A DNA stretch of 40,368 nt from Priapulus caudatus (lineage: Eukaryota; Priapulida; Priapulimorpha; Priapulimorphida; Priapulidae), in assembly GCF_000485595.1 (NCBI RefSeq), contig NW_014577628.1:170000-210367 (forward strand), written 5' to 3'. Below are positions 11,950-22,870 of this stretch, piece after piece; the stretch's first letter is position 1; every line of letters begins with the position of its first letter. The translations under genes and the position numbers were made by a program. Under the pieces are notes generated by a model, which saw nothing but the letters and a program-made list of their open reading frames with translations, did not search any database and had not been told where the DNA came from.

Positions 11950-12625
11950 TTCCGCTCTATAACTCGACCCCTAATTGAGCTAGCGTGACCAAACATGGCC
12001 TACTTACACATCTTGGAGAGAAGGTGCACAGCGTACCAAAACCAGGTCACTACGACCTTTATTTGACCTTGACATTGACCTTGATCATATTTTCCTTCCA
12101 CTCTATAACTCGGCCCTTAATTGACCTAGCGCTACCAAACTTGGTATACTTACACATCTTGGGGAGAAGGTGCGCAGCGGAGCAAAACCAGGTCACTACG
12201 ACCTTTATTTGACCTTTACCTTGACTTTTATCATATTTACCTTCCACTCTATAACTCGGCCCCTAATTGACCTAGCGCTACCAAACTTGGTATACTTACA
12301 CATCTTGGGGAGAAGGTGTGTCGCGTACCAAAACCAGGTCACTGCGACCTTTATTTGACATTGACCTTGATCATATTTTCCTTCCACTCTATAACTCGGC
12401 CCCTAATTGACCTAGCGCTACCAAACTTGGTATACTTACACATCTTGGGGAGAAGGTGTGTCGCGTACCGAAACCAGGTCACTGCAACCTTTATTTGACA
12501 TTGACCTTGACCTTGACCTTCATCATATTTCCCTTCCGCTATATAACTCGGCCCCTAATTGACCTAGCGCGAGCAAACTTTTTATACTTACACATCTTGG
12601 GGAGAAGGTGTGTCGCGTACCAAAA
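11950..12625. repeat. 146-bp satellite, about 5 monomers
   Basis: The landmark ga(c/g)ctagcg recurs at 11977, 12123, 12269, 12409 and 12561, giving periods of 146, 146, 140 and 152. Period changes come from gain or loss of ttgacc/ttgaca hexamers at the end of each monomer. Monomers share ctctataactcgg, cttacacatcttggggag and ggtcactgcgacc. An unrelated CCG-triplet run (about 11920-11938) precedes the array. Confidence 0.9.
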
Positions 12626-12848
12626 CCCCTAAGCCAACCAATTTTTACATACGTGCACATCTCAGGCAGATGACTTGTGTAACAAACCTTTGTCTTTGTG
12701 ACTTACTTAACTTTACCTACCTTCTACGTCCTTACAGAGATATTTCATTCATACTAGATCACGGGGGATACATGTAGTTGGCGACAACTGCCCTTTCTAG
12801 TTAATTCTGATGTCATCCCATTGGACAAGCGTGATAAATGACTATAAT

Positions 12849-13260
12849 CTGCCCGAACGCGGTCCGGGGACAACACGTATTCACGCAGCGCACACACGCA
12901 CCGAGCACGCACACACACACACAGCAGCACACACACACACACTCCACACACACGTCACGGAAACACAACATACACACTTGAACACAGCGCACTCAAACAC
13001 GGCCGCGTCACACACAGCACACACACCACACACAGCACAACCACTCACACACACTCCACACAGAAAAGAAAACACATACACACTAACACACACTCACACA
13101 CTGCCCGCAGAACACATACACGACACCACACTCACACACACTCCACACATCACATACAACACTAACACATCCACTCACACACGCACACACACAACACACA
13201 CACACAGCTTAATCACCAACGACATACCATTCCCTCCCACAGCACACACACATACACACG
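12849..13260. repeat. CA-rich minisatellite of P2
   Basis: CA tract with CACTCCACACA-like units. Positions 12849-13249 are identical to 3504-3904. His/Thr-rich frames are by-products. Confidence 0.9.
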
Positions 13261-13296
13261 TAGGTAGCGGCAATGTGCGAGCGTGCAGCTGTGTGT

Positions 13297-13372
13297 ATAT
13301 ATGTATATATATATATATATAATGCTATATATATATATAGTATAGTTATATATATATATATATTATAAAGCT
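13297..13372. repeat. AT microsatellite, near-palindromic
   Basis: (TA)n runs separated by taatgc and gtatagt, capable of forming cruciforms. Confidence 0.9.
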
Positions 13373-14055
13373 ACGTCGAATTCCGGCGCCGAAATGACGG
13401 CGTAGCTACATTTATGAGAACACGAAGAACGTTTTTTCTTTATAATTACCTATACCGTGTCGGCCTATTTGATGTGTTTCACCTCGCGGGGACGCCCCCG
13501 TGAAGACCGCACGTAGCCATGACCTTCCCCGCAGTAACGGCTTCACCTGTTAGTCATGCGTTAGCGTGCACCCTCATTAGTAAGTATGCTAATTTGCTAC
13601 CCCGAAGAGCAACACACTAGGGGGCGCGCATGCAGTGTAGGGATTCACGTAACTCGCAAATGATGCCGTGATTGGAAATACATCTGCACGTTACGGCGGA
13701 ATAAAATCGGGCCGGTGGCATGTTTCGAGGTGTTTTTTTTTCTTTTTTGGCCGATAGAAATCCCCTCTCGACGTACACCTGAACGGAGTTAATACGCGCG
13801 TTATAATATATATAATGTCGACGGGCACAGCGAGATGCTGCGAGGTTGTCGAGTGGTTACCTATGGCAACGATGACGCTGGTCGAGAATGGAATGGATTG
13901 GAGAGTGTATATAGCGTACACCAGCGGATATAGGTGTGTTCATTCTCATCCGATCGCTTCAGCACGGGATTCGTTCTCTGTATCTCACGCGGTGGCGGGC
14001 GATTTTACTTTGTAGATGCAAATGTGTAATCCTCTCAGTTTCTATACACGCGAAA

Positions 14056-14350
14056 AACGTTCGGTGCGTGCGCGTCCGGGCGTGCGTGCGTTCGGTGCGT
14101 GCGCGTCTGGGCGTGCGTGCGTTCGTGCGTATGCGTGCGCACGGGCGGTTGCGTTTAAAGGTGTGTATGCATATGCGTGCGCGTACGGGCATGCGTGCTC
14201 GTACGGGCATGCGTGCGTGCATGCGGGCGTGCGAGCGTGTGTGTGTGCATGCGTGTGTGTGTGTGCGAGCGTGCGTGTGTGTGTGTGGATTCGGGCGGGC
14301 GTGCGTTCATGTGCGCGTGCATGCGCGTGGGTGGGTTCCCGCGTGCGTAC
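14056..14350. repeat. GTGC-rich alternating tract
   Basis: Gtgcgtgcg-type alternating purine-pyrimidine sequence with no coding signal. Confidence 0.85.
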
Positions 14351-14756
14351 ATGCACGCGTTCGTCTGCTATCGTTTTAACGCGATGAGCACATGCCACTG
14401 TCTTGAAAAAAACCTCGCGGAATCCAATTAGTAAAAAAAAAACCATCATCGGTTATAAAATTCGTATCGGCGCATTACGTCGCAAAAGAGCAAAATTTAA
14501 ACGTAATGGAATTTCGACCTAACTTTTCAACACCTAGGCGAATTTGCATCGGGCGATGCCAACAGTTATTTTGTTCTATAATCGCTGATAAAGGCTCGCG
14601 TTCATGCAAGGCCGACGTGGATTTTAAGAAAAAACTCGATACGCTAATGCGTTTGTCGTTTCCAATTTTCGCAACGTCAATTTAATCTCGGTGAAAGTTT
14701 CTTCGATATGCCCGGTACCGTTAGCTGTGAGCGATGTAGAAGGCAGCGGTCACGAC

Positions 14757-15019
14757 ACCGTGCGCCCACGCACACACACGCGCGATCATGCACGCACGCA
14801 CGCTCGCATGCACGCACCTACACACAAACACACATACACACGTACGAACGCACATACACACGCACACATGCACGCACGCGCACGCACGCACGCACGCACA
14901 CGTACACGCACGCACGCCGCACGCACGCACGCATGCACGCACGCACGCACGCACGCAGACAAACAAGCACCCACGCACACACGCACATACATCAACGCAC
15001 ACACGCGCACATACACCCA

Positions 15020-15051
<32 letters not shown>

Positions 15052-15056
15052 CCCGC
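14757..15056. repeat. CACG-rich alternating tract
   Basis: Cacgcacgc-type tract, of opposite strand composition to 14056-14350. Confidence 0.85.
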
Positions 15057-15280
15057 TCCCTACATGCGCCCCCCTCTCTCTCACTGCCACGCTGGCGTGT
15101 TATTGAGGTCGTAACTCGTTCGCCCAGCCGACGTAATTGTCGTTGGCTCGTCGGTTGCGACGATTTACGCGCCGACGTTACGACGCGTCGACGACGTTTT
15201 TGGCACGCTGCCAAGCCGACTGCGGCGCGCCGACAGCCTCTTCTCGCCTTCGTCGGAGGTGAGAAGTGCTCTTATGTCTG

Positions 15281-15281
15281 G

Positions 15282-15329
<48 letters not shown>

Positions 15330-15622
15330 CCCGTGTCCCTGCGGCGCTGCCATCGCTCGCGCGTTTCTCTCGTTAAATGCTCGCGCTGCCCGTTCTACGA
15401 CCACTCTGCTTCGATTTTAAAATTGTTATGCGTACGCTCTCGCTCTTTGTCTCACTCGCTCTCTCTCTCGCGCTCTCTTTCTCGCTCTCTCTCGCTCTCG
15501 TCTCCTCTCTCTCACTCTGTCTCTCTGTCTCTCTCTCTCTGGCTCTCTCTCTCACTCTCTCTCTGTCTCTGTGGCTCTCTCTCTCTGTGGCTCTCTCTCT
15601 CTCACTCTCTCTCTCTTTCTCT
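15281..15622. repeat. (CT)n tracts
   Basis: Pure CT run at 15281-15328, then interrupted ctctctgtctctc and ctctcgctctc units at about 15440-15622. Confidence 0.9.
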
Positions 15623-15833
15623 CTTTCTGTGCGTGCGTGCGTACGTGCCAGTGTGGGCGTGCGTGTGTAACGGGCGCAATGGAATCCACAGTGTGTAAAA
15701 CGGGGGGGGGGCGGATTAGAGATGGACTCAGCATGCATGTATCATTGCGAACCCGCACAAGGAACGCACAGTGCGTGAAATATAGCGTGAATCACGCATA
15801 TATTATCAGCACGCACACATTAGCATATCTATC

Positions 15834-16591
15834 AGAAGTAGATAATAGGGAAGGAGTGTGACTTCAATAAACATGGAAAATTCGTCATTTACTAGCCTTA
15901 GAATACCTACGATTTACTACGCGTAACTCAACCAACTTAAGCTCAAATCGTACACAGTACATTCCCCTAGCATCGTACGAAATCGTTTCCTCGTATACAC
16001 CCGCAATCCGGAGATACAGACTAAAACGTACGACACGATTCTCCATGCTGTTGCCAGCAAAACGAATCCATAACCCGCCTAACTTGAAACAATAGGCAGC
16101 AACTAACGACTCTTGTGCACTCTTGTGCCCTCGGCGATGCGGTGTGGCTCGCTGGGAGATTGGACATCGACGCAACACTCGCCGAGCTAATCAATGACCT
16201 ATTTACAGCTGGTATGCCCCCCCACGCACGCACGCCCACCGCAATCAACAGCAGCTCCAGCTCCAATCTCCCAGCGAGCCACACCGCATCGCCGAGGGCA
16301 CAAGAGTGCGCAACAGTCGTTAGTAGCTGCCTATTGTTTCAAGTTAGGCGTTATGGATTCGTTTTGCTGGCAACAGAATGGAGAATCGTGTCGTACGTTT
16401 TAGTCTGTATCTCCGGATTGCGGGTGTATACGAGGAAACGATTTCGCACAATGCTAGGCGAATGTACTATGTACGATTTGAGCTCAAAGTGGTTGAGTTA
16501 CGCGTAGTAAATCGTAGGTATTCTAAAGCTAGTAAATGACGAATTTCCCATGTTTATTGAAGTCACACTCCTTCTTTATTATCTACTTCTA
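15834..16591. mobile_element. Foldback/TIR element with 330-bp arms and target duplication
   Basis: The left arm (15834-16164) and right arm (16262-16590) are reverse complements over about 330 bp with only scattered mismatches, separated by a 97-bp spacer. The arms begin agaagtagataata and end ccagcgagcc/ggctcgctgg. The direct repeat atatctatc flanks the element at 15825-15833 and 16592-16600, which looks like an 8-9-bp target-site duplication as left by hAT or Mutator-like transposases. No transposase is encoded, so it would be non-autonomous. The superfamily is uncertain because the terminal bases are ambiguous by one position. Confidence 0.75.
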
Positions 16592-17249
16592 ATATCTATC
16601 CATCGCTGCCATCAATATCTGCAGCCGTCAATCGTGCTGGCTGTCCGCTTACTCGTGAACAAGCGAAGCGAGCATGAGCGAGATTAAATTTAAATTGAAA
16701 CTATGACGTCGCTAAACGTGACATTGGCTAGTCACTGGAGTGCAATGTAAATACAATTTAGCAGAGCAATTTTCCCCACATTGTGGAACAAAACGGTAAA
16801 GTACACGTGTTTCATATTTGCATGCTTAAATAACAAACATCCCATAGAGTTGGAGTGCTGATATAGATATTTTGTATTTATATATACTTACTACTTTTGT
16901 GTTATCTAGCAACGTTACAAATTTTAAAAAAATTAGAAAAAAAAGGATAACATGTAGCTAGTACGTTACATAATCATGTATAAAAATGTACCGAGAGAGG
17001 AATGGGCAAGTAATTCAGCATACATTTTAATGTAAATATAAATATGCAGAATAACGATTTGTGGAAAGAGCTCGAGATGTCTATGACTCATCATTGCTTC
17101 CTCCTCCCACGCTCTTCATACATTCGCTCTGGTGCAATTCTGTGCAGTCCCTATTGTTGTCACGTCAATTCTGCGCGTCGTGGGCTCTTTTCAACAAAGA
17201 CCTGGCGGCGATTCAATCGGCATAAATTGCCTCAAATGTCACAATCATG

Positions 17250-17341
17250 AGGGGAGGTGGAAAGACGAGAGCGAGAGTGAGAAGGAGGGCAAGAGCAAGA
17301 GAGCGAAAGAGAGAGAGAGAGCGCGAGCGAGCGGGCGAGCG

Positions 17342-17382
<41 letters not shown>

Positions 17383-17396
17383 AAGAGAGAGAATCA
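17250..17396. repeat. GA-rich microsatellite closing P2
   Basis: Gagagaga tract ending gagagaatcaaag, followed at once by triplet-array sequence (tagcagcagtagg) and then block R2. Block Q, which follows P1, is absent here. Confidence 0.85.
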
Positions 17397-17427
17397 AAGT
17401 AGCAGCAGTAGGCAGTAACAGCAGCAT
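17397..17427. repeat. Remnant of the CAG/GTA triplet array
   Basis: Only about 30 bp of agc/agt triplets lie between P2 and R2, against about 680 bp at the equivalent place before R1. Confidence 0.8.
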
Positions 17428-17894
17428 TGAGCATGGCGGCCGATATATTATCTTCAACATCTTGATAACCTTCCCCTTGGCCTGAAGAGAGGGAAAATGG
17501 GCCGCAGCCGAGTTTAGCCATGAGCCATGACGGCCGGGCATCTCGCTGCCGCGCTCTGCCCTTGATAACTTAATTTAAGACTTTCGCATTAAAAGATTTA
17601 TTTCTAAAGCGCGATGCCGTATCAAAGCGCTTATCGATGCGCACTGTGCGTTGATGCGTGGATGTCTTCTGTTTCTAGATGCGGACGCAGAGGCTGCGCT
17701 CATAGACTGGCGCTTCGCAATGTAAGAACTTGCTAGGTTATGCGCCTTTGTTGAGCGATTCTCTATAAGTACTGCAAGGCAATGCAGATGCCAGCTATTG
17801 AGCATCCCGCGGCCCGAATGAGTCTAACGCAGAATAATTTACGTTGTATGCTGAAGCGCTGGCTTGTTTTTTAAACTTAAAAATTACTTTTCTA
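17428..17894. repeat. Block R, copy 2
   Basis: Full-length R that continues without a gap into block S1, as R3 does into S2. No gene is recognised. Confidence 0.8.
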
Positions 17895-18655
17895 TTCTCC
17901 GCGCGCATGCGAGCGTGAGCGTGTGCGTGTGTGTCTGCTTGCGTGCCTGCATGTGTTCGTGCGTGTGTGCGTGCGTGCGCGTGTTCGTAGCGCTTAGCGT
18001 GCGCGTGTTTGTGCGTGCGTGGCGGCGTGTTCGTGCGTGCGTGCGCGTGTATGCGTACCAGCGCGTGCGTGTTCTGCGTGACTGTGTGCGTGCGTGGCGT
18101 GCCTGTGGCTTTATTGCTTGGCGTGCGTGCATGCGTGCGTGCGTGCGTGCCTGTGTGCTTTATTTGCTTGCGCGCGTGCGTGTCTGTGTGCTTCATGCGC
18201 GCCGTGCGTGCGTGTCTGTGTGCTTCATTGCTTGCGTGCGTGCGTGAACTGGTGTGCGTACGGTGCGTGTCTGTGTGGTGCGTGCGTGCGTGCGTGTCTA
18301 TGTGCGTGCGTGCGTGCGTGAGTGCGTGCTGTGCCTGTGTGCTTCATTGCTTGCCTGCGTGCATGCGTGCGTGCGTGTCTGTGTGTGCGTGTCTGCGTGA
18401 CTGTGTGCGTGGCGTGCTTAACGTCTTGCGTGTGTGCGTGCGTGGCGTACGACGTACTTGTGGCGTGCGTGCGTGCGTGCCGTGCGTGGCGTGCGTGCGC
18501 GGTCTTATGTGTGGCGTGTCTGCGTGACTGTGTGCGTGCGTGCGTACGTGCTTGCGTGGGTTGCGTACGTAGCGTGGCGTGGCGTGTCCTGTGTCTGCGT
18601 GACTGGTGTGCGTACATGCGTGCTTGTGTGGCTTCATTGGCGTGCGCGGTGCGTT
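17895..18655. repeat. GTGC-rich tract of S1
   Basis: About 750 bp of gtgcgtgcg with irregular interruptions such as ctgtgtgcttcattgcttgcgtg, recurring every few tens of bases. Cys/Arg/Val-rich frames here are by-products. Confidence 0.85.
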
Positions 18656-18865
18656 GCGTGTCAGGTGTGCGTTGCGTTATAAAGCCCATCTGTCCACATC
18701 GCTGAACGTCTTCGGCCTAGCCGACGTCCTGATCCCGTGATGGTAAACTGTTTGTACGCGAGCGGACAATCGCCGCGAGGCAAAGGCAACGTTTTCGATG
18801 TACTTGACGCCGTCGGTTTTCGATCGTCAGTGTCACACCGCGTTATATCGCACGAAAGCCGCACG

Positions 18866-18907
<42 letters not shown>

Positions 18908-18941
18908 GTGTGTGCGGTGCGTGTGTGTGTGTGTGTGTGTG

Positions 18942-18972
<31 letters not shown>

Positions 18973-18990
18973 GTGCGTGCGTGCGCGTGT
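18866..18990. repeat. (GT)n microsatellite of S1
   Basis: GT run broken by cgtgtgcggtgcg. Confidence 0.9.
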
Positions 18991-19069
18991 GAGTGGCAAC
19001 ACGGCCGCGGCTATTGCTTCGGACACCGGTGCTGTTTGTTCAACCGCACGCGGCATGGGGACGAGGCTG

Positions 19070-19770
19070 ACGTGCCTGGCTGGCTGGGCTGCTGCTGCTC
19101 GGCTTGCTCGGGCTGGCTGCTGCTGCGCTGCCTTTCTGCTGCTGCTCTCTTCTGCTGCTGCTGGCTGGCTGCTGATAGTGGGCCGCTGCTCGCTACTGGC
19201 CGGCGCGGACGGGGGGGTGGCGGCGGGGGGGTGGGCGCGGCTGCCGCCGCGACGCCGCTCCTACGTGGCTGGGCGCGGACGGGGAGTAGCGTCGGCCGGT
19301 GCCGGCGTCGCCTCGTGGGTGCTAGCTGGCTCTGCGCCGCTGGGCGGGCGGGGCGTGCTGCCACTCGGTGGCGGGACCGCGCCGTGCTTGGCCGTGCGGA
19401 CGCTGCGGCGGGGCGGGTGGCCTCGGCTGCTGACTGCTCAGGCTGGGGCGGGGCGCGGTGCCCGGCGCCCCCCGGGCCTCGCTGGCGTGCCTGCGGCGCT
19501 GTGCGGACTACTGCTACTGGCGGCCTGCCTACTAGCGGCTACGGCTAGCTACTACGGCTACTGGCGTGGCTCGCGGCTGCGTGTGGCCGGGCCGCTCGCG
19601 GTGGCTGGATACTAGCTGCTGACGTGGTACGTGCTCTGCTGACTGCATCGCTGATGCATACTCGCTTCGGCTAGCTGCTGCTAATTGCTGCTACTTACTG
19701 CTGCTGGTGGTGCTGTTACTGCTGGCTAGCTGGCTACTGCTACTACTATGCGCGCTACTGCTGCTGCTAG
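19070..19770. repeat. CTG/CTA-type triplet array grading into very GC-rich sequence
   Basis: Begins and ends with ctgctgctg or ctactactgctgctg units, while 19190-19500 is dominated by G and C with only traces of triplets. The matching part of S2 (31650-32120) stays a plain CTG/CTA array. Open frames on both strands follow from the lack of A/T stops and show no domain. Confidence 0.7.
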
Positions 19771-20169
19771 CGTGCGGCCTACACACGATAGAAACAACTA
19801 TAAGCGTAGAATCATCGATTGTGCCGAGATTACGAAAACACGACAAATACCGCGCAACAATTCAAGGCCTCGCCTTCTTAAAACTAACGGAGTCACATCT
19901 AACTATCTTCTAACGTTCTCTCGTGTGCTGTCCGGCACCACGCGTCTTGGCGTTGTTTAACGCGCAATGCGCAATCGTTCATACGCGCAGCAATGGCAGC
20001 AAGCAGTGGCGGAATCGCCTCCGTAGGTGTCTGTCCGCTTTTCGATTGATTCCCCGCGCGCGCACATGGAACTGTACACAATCATTAACCACGGAGAAGC
20101 TTTTCTGAGCCATCCTGCGAATTCCACTTTAATTCAGCCTGGCACGCCAGCCAGAAGACTGGCGCTGAC

Positions 20170-20275
20170 ACGGCAATCAGAGCTAGCGAGACTGAGACAG
20201 CGATGGCACTGACACCGCTACGACACGGCAATGGCAATGTCGCTGACACGCACCCCAATGAGCTGGCCAACGCTC
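20170..20275. repeat. Short gctgacacggcaat minisatellite in S1
   Basis: About four degenerate units of cgctgacacggcaatggcaat. The homologous site in S2 has about fourteen. Confidence 0.75.
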
Positions 20276-20459
20276 GGCAATGACCGCTGGATACGGAAGA
20301 ATAAAAATGGCGAAGTGATTTTTTTCCGCGCCGTCGTCCGCTGTGGTGTTGCGCGGCGGGGTTTGAGTGGAGGTAACGGTGATGAGGTGTTTTATATTTA
20401 GTCGGCGCGAGCGTACTCGCGAGCGTATAACACGGAAGCGCTGCGAGTGATGTGTAGCA

Positions 20460-20945
20460 TTATTACACACGCAGGAGCGCAACACAAACCTACACCCCAC
20501 ACAACCACGCATGATAATACAAACACGCGCGCACGCACGCACGACATACTCGCACAACACCGCATGCACACACATGCACACAACACACACCAACACCAAC
20601 CACACACACACACACAAGGACACACACACACACACAAACCTACACCCCCCACACACGCATATACACACACGCGCGCACGTCACGCACCCATACTCGCACA
20701 CATACACACACACACACCACACACACACACCACGACACCACACAAAGCCTACACCCCCACCACACGCATATACATACACACGCGCCGCACGCACGCCATA
20801 GCTTACTCGCACCACATACACACACAACACAAACACACACACATGCCCACACACAGCACACACACACACCGCGCCGTTCACACACACACGACACACACAC
20901 ACACAATATATATATATAATATATAATATAGTATATATATGTATA
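20460..20945. repeat. CA-rich and AT tracts of S1
   Basis: Cacacaca tracts with recurring acctacacccccacacacgcatatacacac units (three visible), ending in a (TA)n run at about 20904-20945. Confidence 0.85.
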
Positions 20946-21160
20946 TACACAAGCGCGCGCACGCGACGCACGCACGCACGCACGCACGCCACACGCAACA
21001 CCACACAACACCACACGCACAGCACGAACTGCACACGCACACCGGCACACCACAAACGCACGAAACGCACTGACGCACACGGAGCAGACCACACGCACAT
21101 CGCACGCACAGGCACACGGCAACACGGCACACGCACACACACACCCACCCACACACACAA
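20946..21160. repeat. CACG-rich tract of S1
   Basis: Continuation of the CA-rich domain with acgcacgcacgc and acaccacacgcac units. Confidence 0.8.
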
Positions 21161-21656
21161 GGAGGCGATGGTGAGCGCGGGCACGCACACGGCGGTTGCC
21201 GGCTTACCTTGAGGACTGAATTCGCCGCGACCGACGGGTCAGCGACGACCGGGTGCGTGGCGGCTGTGCTGTGGGCGGGGTGGCCAACACCGCACCACAG
21301 CACGAGGGCACGCGGGTGGCGTTGGCCTTCGGCGCGCGGGCGCCGCGGGGAGCGCGGGGTGGCGAGCCGGCGCCTGTGGCGGTAGCCGGCGCCGGGGGCC
21401 GCCGCGCGGCCGGCCGCCCCCGGCCCGCTGCCCGGGGGGCGCGCACGTGGCGCCTGCGGCCCCCGCCCCGCCGGGGCGCTCATGGGGGGGGCTGCGCGCG
21501 GGGGCGGGCCGCGCGGGCCCGCCGCCGGGGCCAGCGGAGGCGGCTCGTGCCGTGGACGCGCGCGCCGGGCCGGCACGCACACAGCCCCAGCCGACGCGCC
21601 CCCCGCCCGGCGGGCGCGCGCCCCGCACACACACTGCACCGCACCACACACCAGCA
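21161..21656. other. GC-rich, CpG-dense island not present in S2
   Basis: About 500 bp dominated by G and C (for example ccgccgccggggccagcgg) between CA tracts. S2 has no equivalent between 33600 and 33720. All frames are nearly open because stop codons are rare at this composition. On the minus strand an open Ala/Pro/Arg-rich frame runs up to a fair donor (cag-type sequence tcctcaag followed by gtaagc, near 21210). I do not recognise a protein, so it could be a promoter island, a GC-rich exon or a foreign or chimeric fragment. Confidence 0.5.
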
Positions 21657-21679
21657 AGTATTATATGATATATATATGA

Positions 21680-21871
21680 TATATACAAGCGGCGTCAGGC
21701 GGCGCACGGCACGCCACGCACGCCACGCAACGACGCACACGCACACGCACCACGCAGCCGCTCACGCAACAGCTCACGCACACGCACACGCAGCACGCAC
21801 ACGGCGGCAGACGCACACACACGCGACGACACACAGACACATCACGTGCACGCACACACACACACACACAC

Positions 21872-21912
<41 letters not shown>

Positions 21913-22165
21913 CACACACACACACAAACACCACACAGACACATATATATATATATAATATAGCACAAGCGTCGGCGCGCGCCGCACTGCACAGCACTGA
22001 GCAACGCACCAGCAGCGCACACACAGACGCCGACACGCACACGCAACGCACACGGCACCAACGCACACGCACCACCGGGACCTGTCTGAGCCGCAACCCA
22101 CACAGCACACAACACACACAATCACACGACACACAACCACACATATATATATATATATGATAATA
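21680..22165. repeat. CA-rich and AT tracts at the end of S1
   Basis: Cacgcacacg units, then a long CA run (about 21850-21935), (TA)n at about 21942-21962, a CA-rich part, and (TA)n at 22143-22168. Confidence 0.85.
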
Positions 22166-22209
22166 TATAGTGAGCAGATGACATCTGTAGGGCGATTCCG
22201 CCGTAGTGA

Positions 22210-22870
22210 TAATGTGAGGTGCGTAGTTTGCGTAATGCGGTTTACGTAGAGAAAGCTTGCGTAAATCTCTGCGGATATACTTCCATTTCGTTAATGAACA
22301 TCGTTCCCTCCCCTCGCAACCCCTCCCCCACCTCCCCTCTCGCGCCCGTCTTCCTCACAGCCGTGCCAATAACAGTTTATTATGCGACGCACGGAAATAA
22401 GATAATGAAATCATTTGCGGGAAAATTTTCCGGAAATACTGCTATATGAGGTTATATGAACGCAGGTGTGGAGGAGGAGGATTTAACGCGGACACCGCTG
22501 GTGCGAAGGCAAGTCTGTTATAGAAAGATACGCAGCAATGCCCATCTGCGTCCCGATAAGCCTGTCATGATCAGTAATGTGATCCAACATTAGACTAGGG
22601 GTTACATAACTTACCTTACATACCTCACCTACTTTGGTGTTATCGGGGGTGGGGGGGGGATATACATTATTGTATCTACACTGAGTTGGGCAAGCTCTCT
22701 TACGTCGCGTTTAATAATTCAGTGAAAAAAATAAATTAAATAAAAAAATAAATAGCGTCGGTCACTCCGAGTCGCGGTACCTCGCGATACACGAAGTGGA
22801 CTCGGCATCCGTTCGGGCATCTTCGTTCATCGCGAGCGTCTACGAAGCGTATTCGTTGACCTAGCTCGGC
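22210..22870. repeat. Block T, copy 1
   Basis: Diverged relative of 34440-35612. Shared landmarks are gtaaatctctgcggatatactt, ggaaataagataatgaaat, agttgggcaagctct, acgtcgcgtt and gaagtggactcggcatcc. Homology ends near cgttgacctagctcgg. No gene is recognised. The copies differ by substitutions and by a minisatellite found only in T2. Confidence 0.75.

Larger units (their letters stand above)
11297..17396. repeat. Block P, copy 2 (cleaner)
   Basis: About 6.1 kb, collinear with 1811-8341 but without most of its extra bases. Satellite monomers and inverted repeats are regular here, so I take this copy as closer to the true sequence. The stretches 11297-11930, 13373-14040, 14351-14756 and 16592-17245 are unique, AT-moderate DNA in which I see no gene or RNA. 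Confidence 0.85.
17895..22170. repeat. Block S, copy 1
   Basis: Shares order and landmarks with 30566-34325: a GTGC tract, then ataaagcccatctgtccacatcgctga, a GT tract, a CTG-type array, cgatagaaacaactataa, a gcgctgacacggcaat minisatellite, ggcggggtttgagtgg, and CA and AT tracts. The two copies differ by many indels and by large copy-specific segments. No gene is recognised. The 292-codon frame at 18737-19615 runs through three different repeats. Confidence 0.75.

Noticed and set aside
15885-16507. Frames in the foldback arms as a transposase
   Set aside because: They are mirrored by the inverted arms, lack a DDE or other transposase motif, and shift frame between the two P copies.
18737-19615. 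292-codon open frame on the plus strand
   Set aside because: It crosses a unique segment, a GT repeat and a triplet/GC array in one frame. It has no domain and no conserved equivalent in S2.
20878-21657. Minus-strand Ala/Pro/Arg-rich frame in the GC island as a gene
   Set aside because: Several frames are open at this GC content, no domain is recognisable, and the 3' part is CA-repeat translation. Kept only as a finding.
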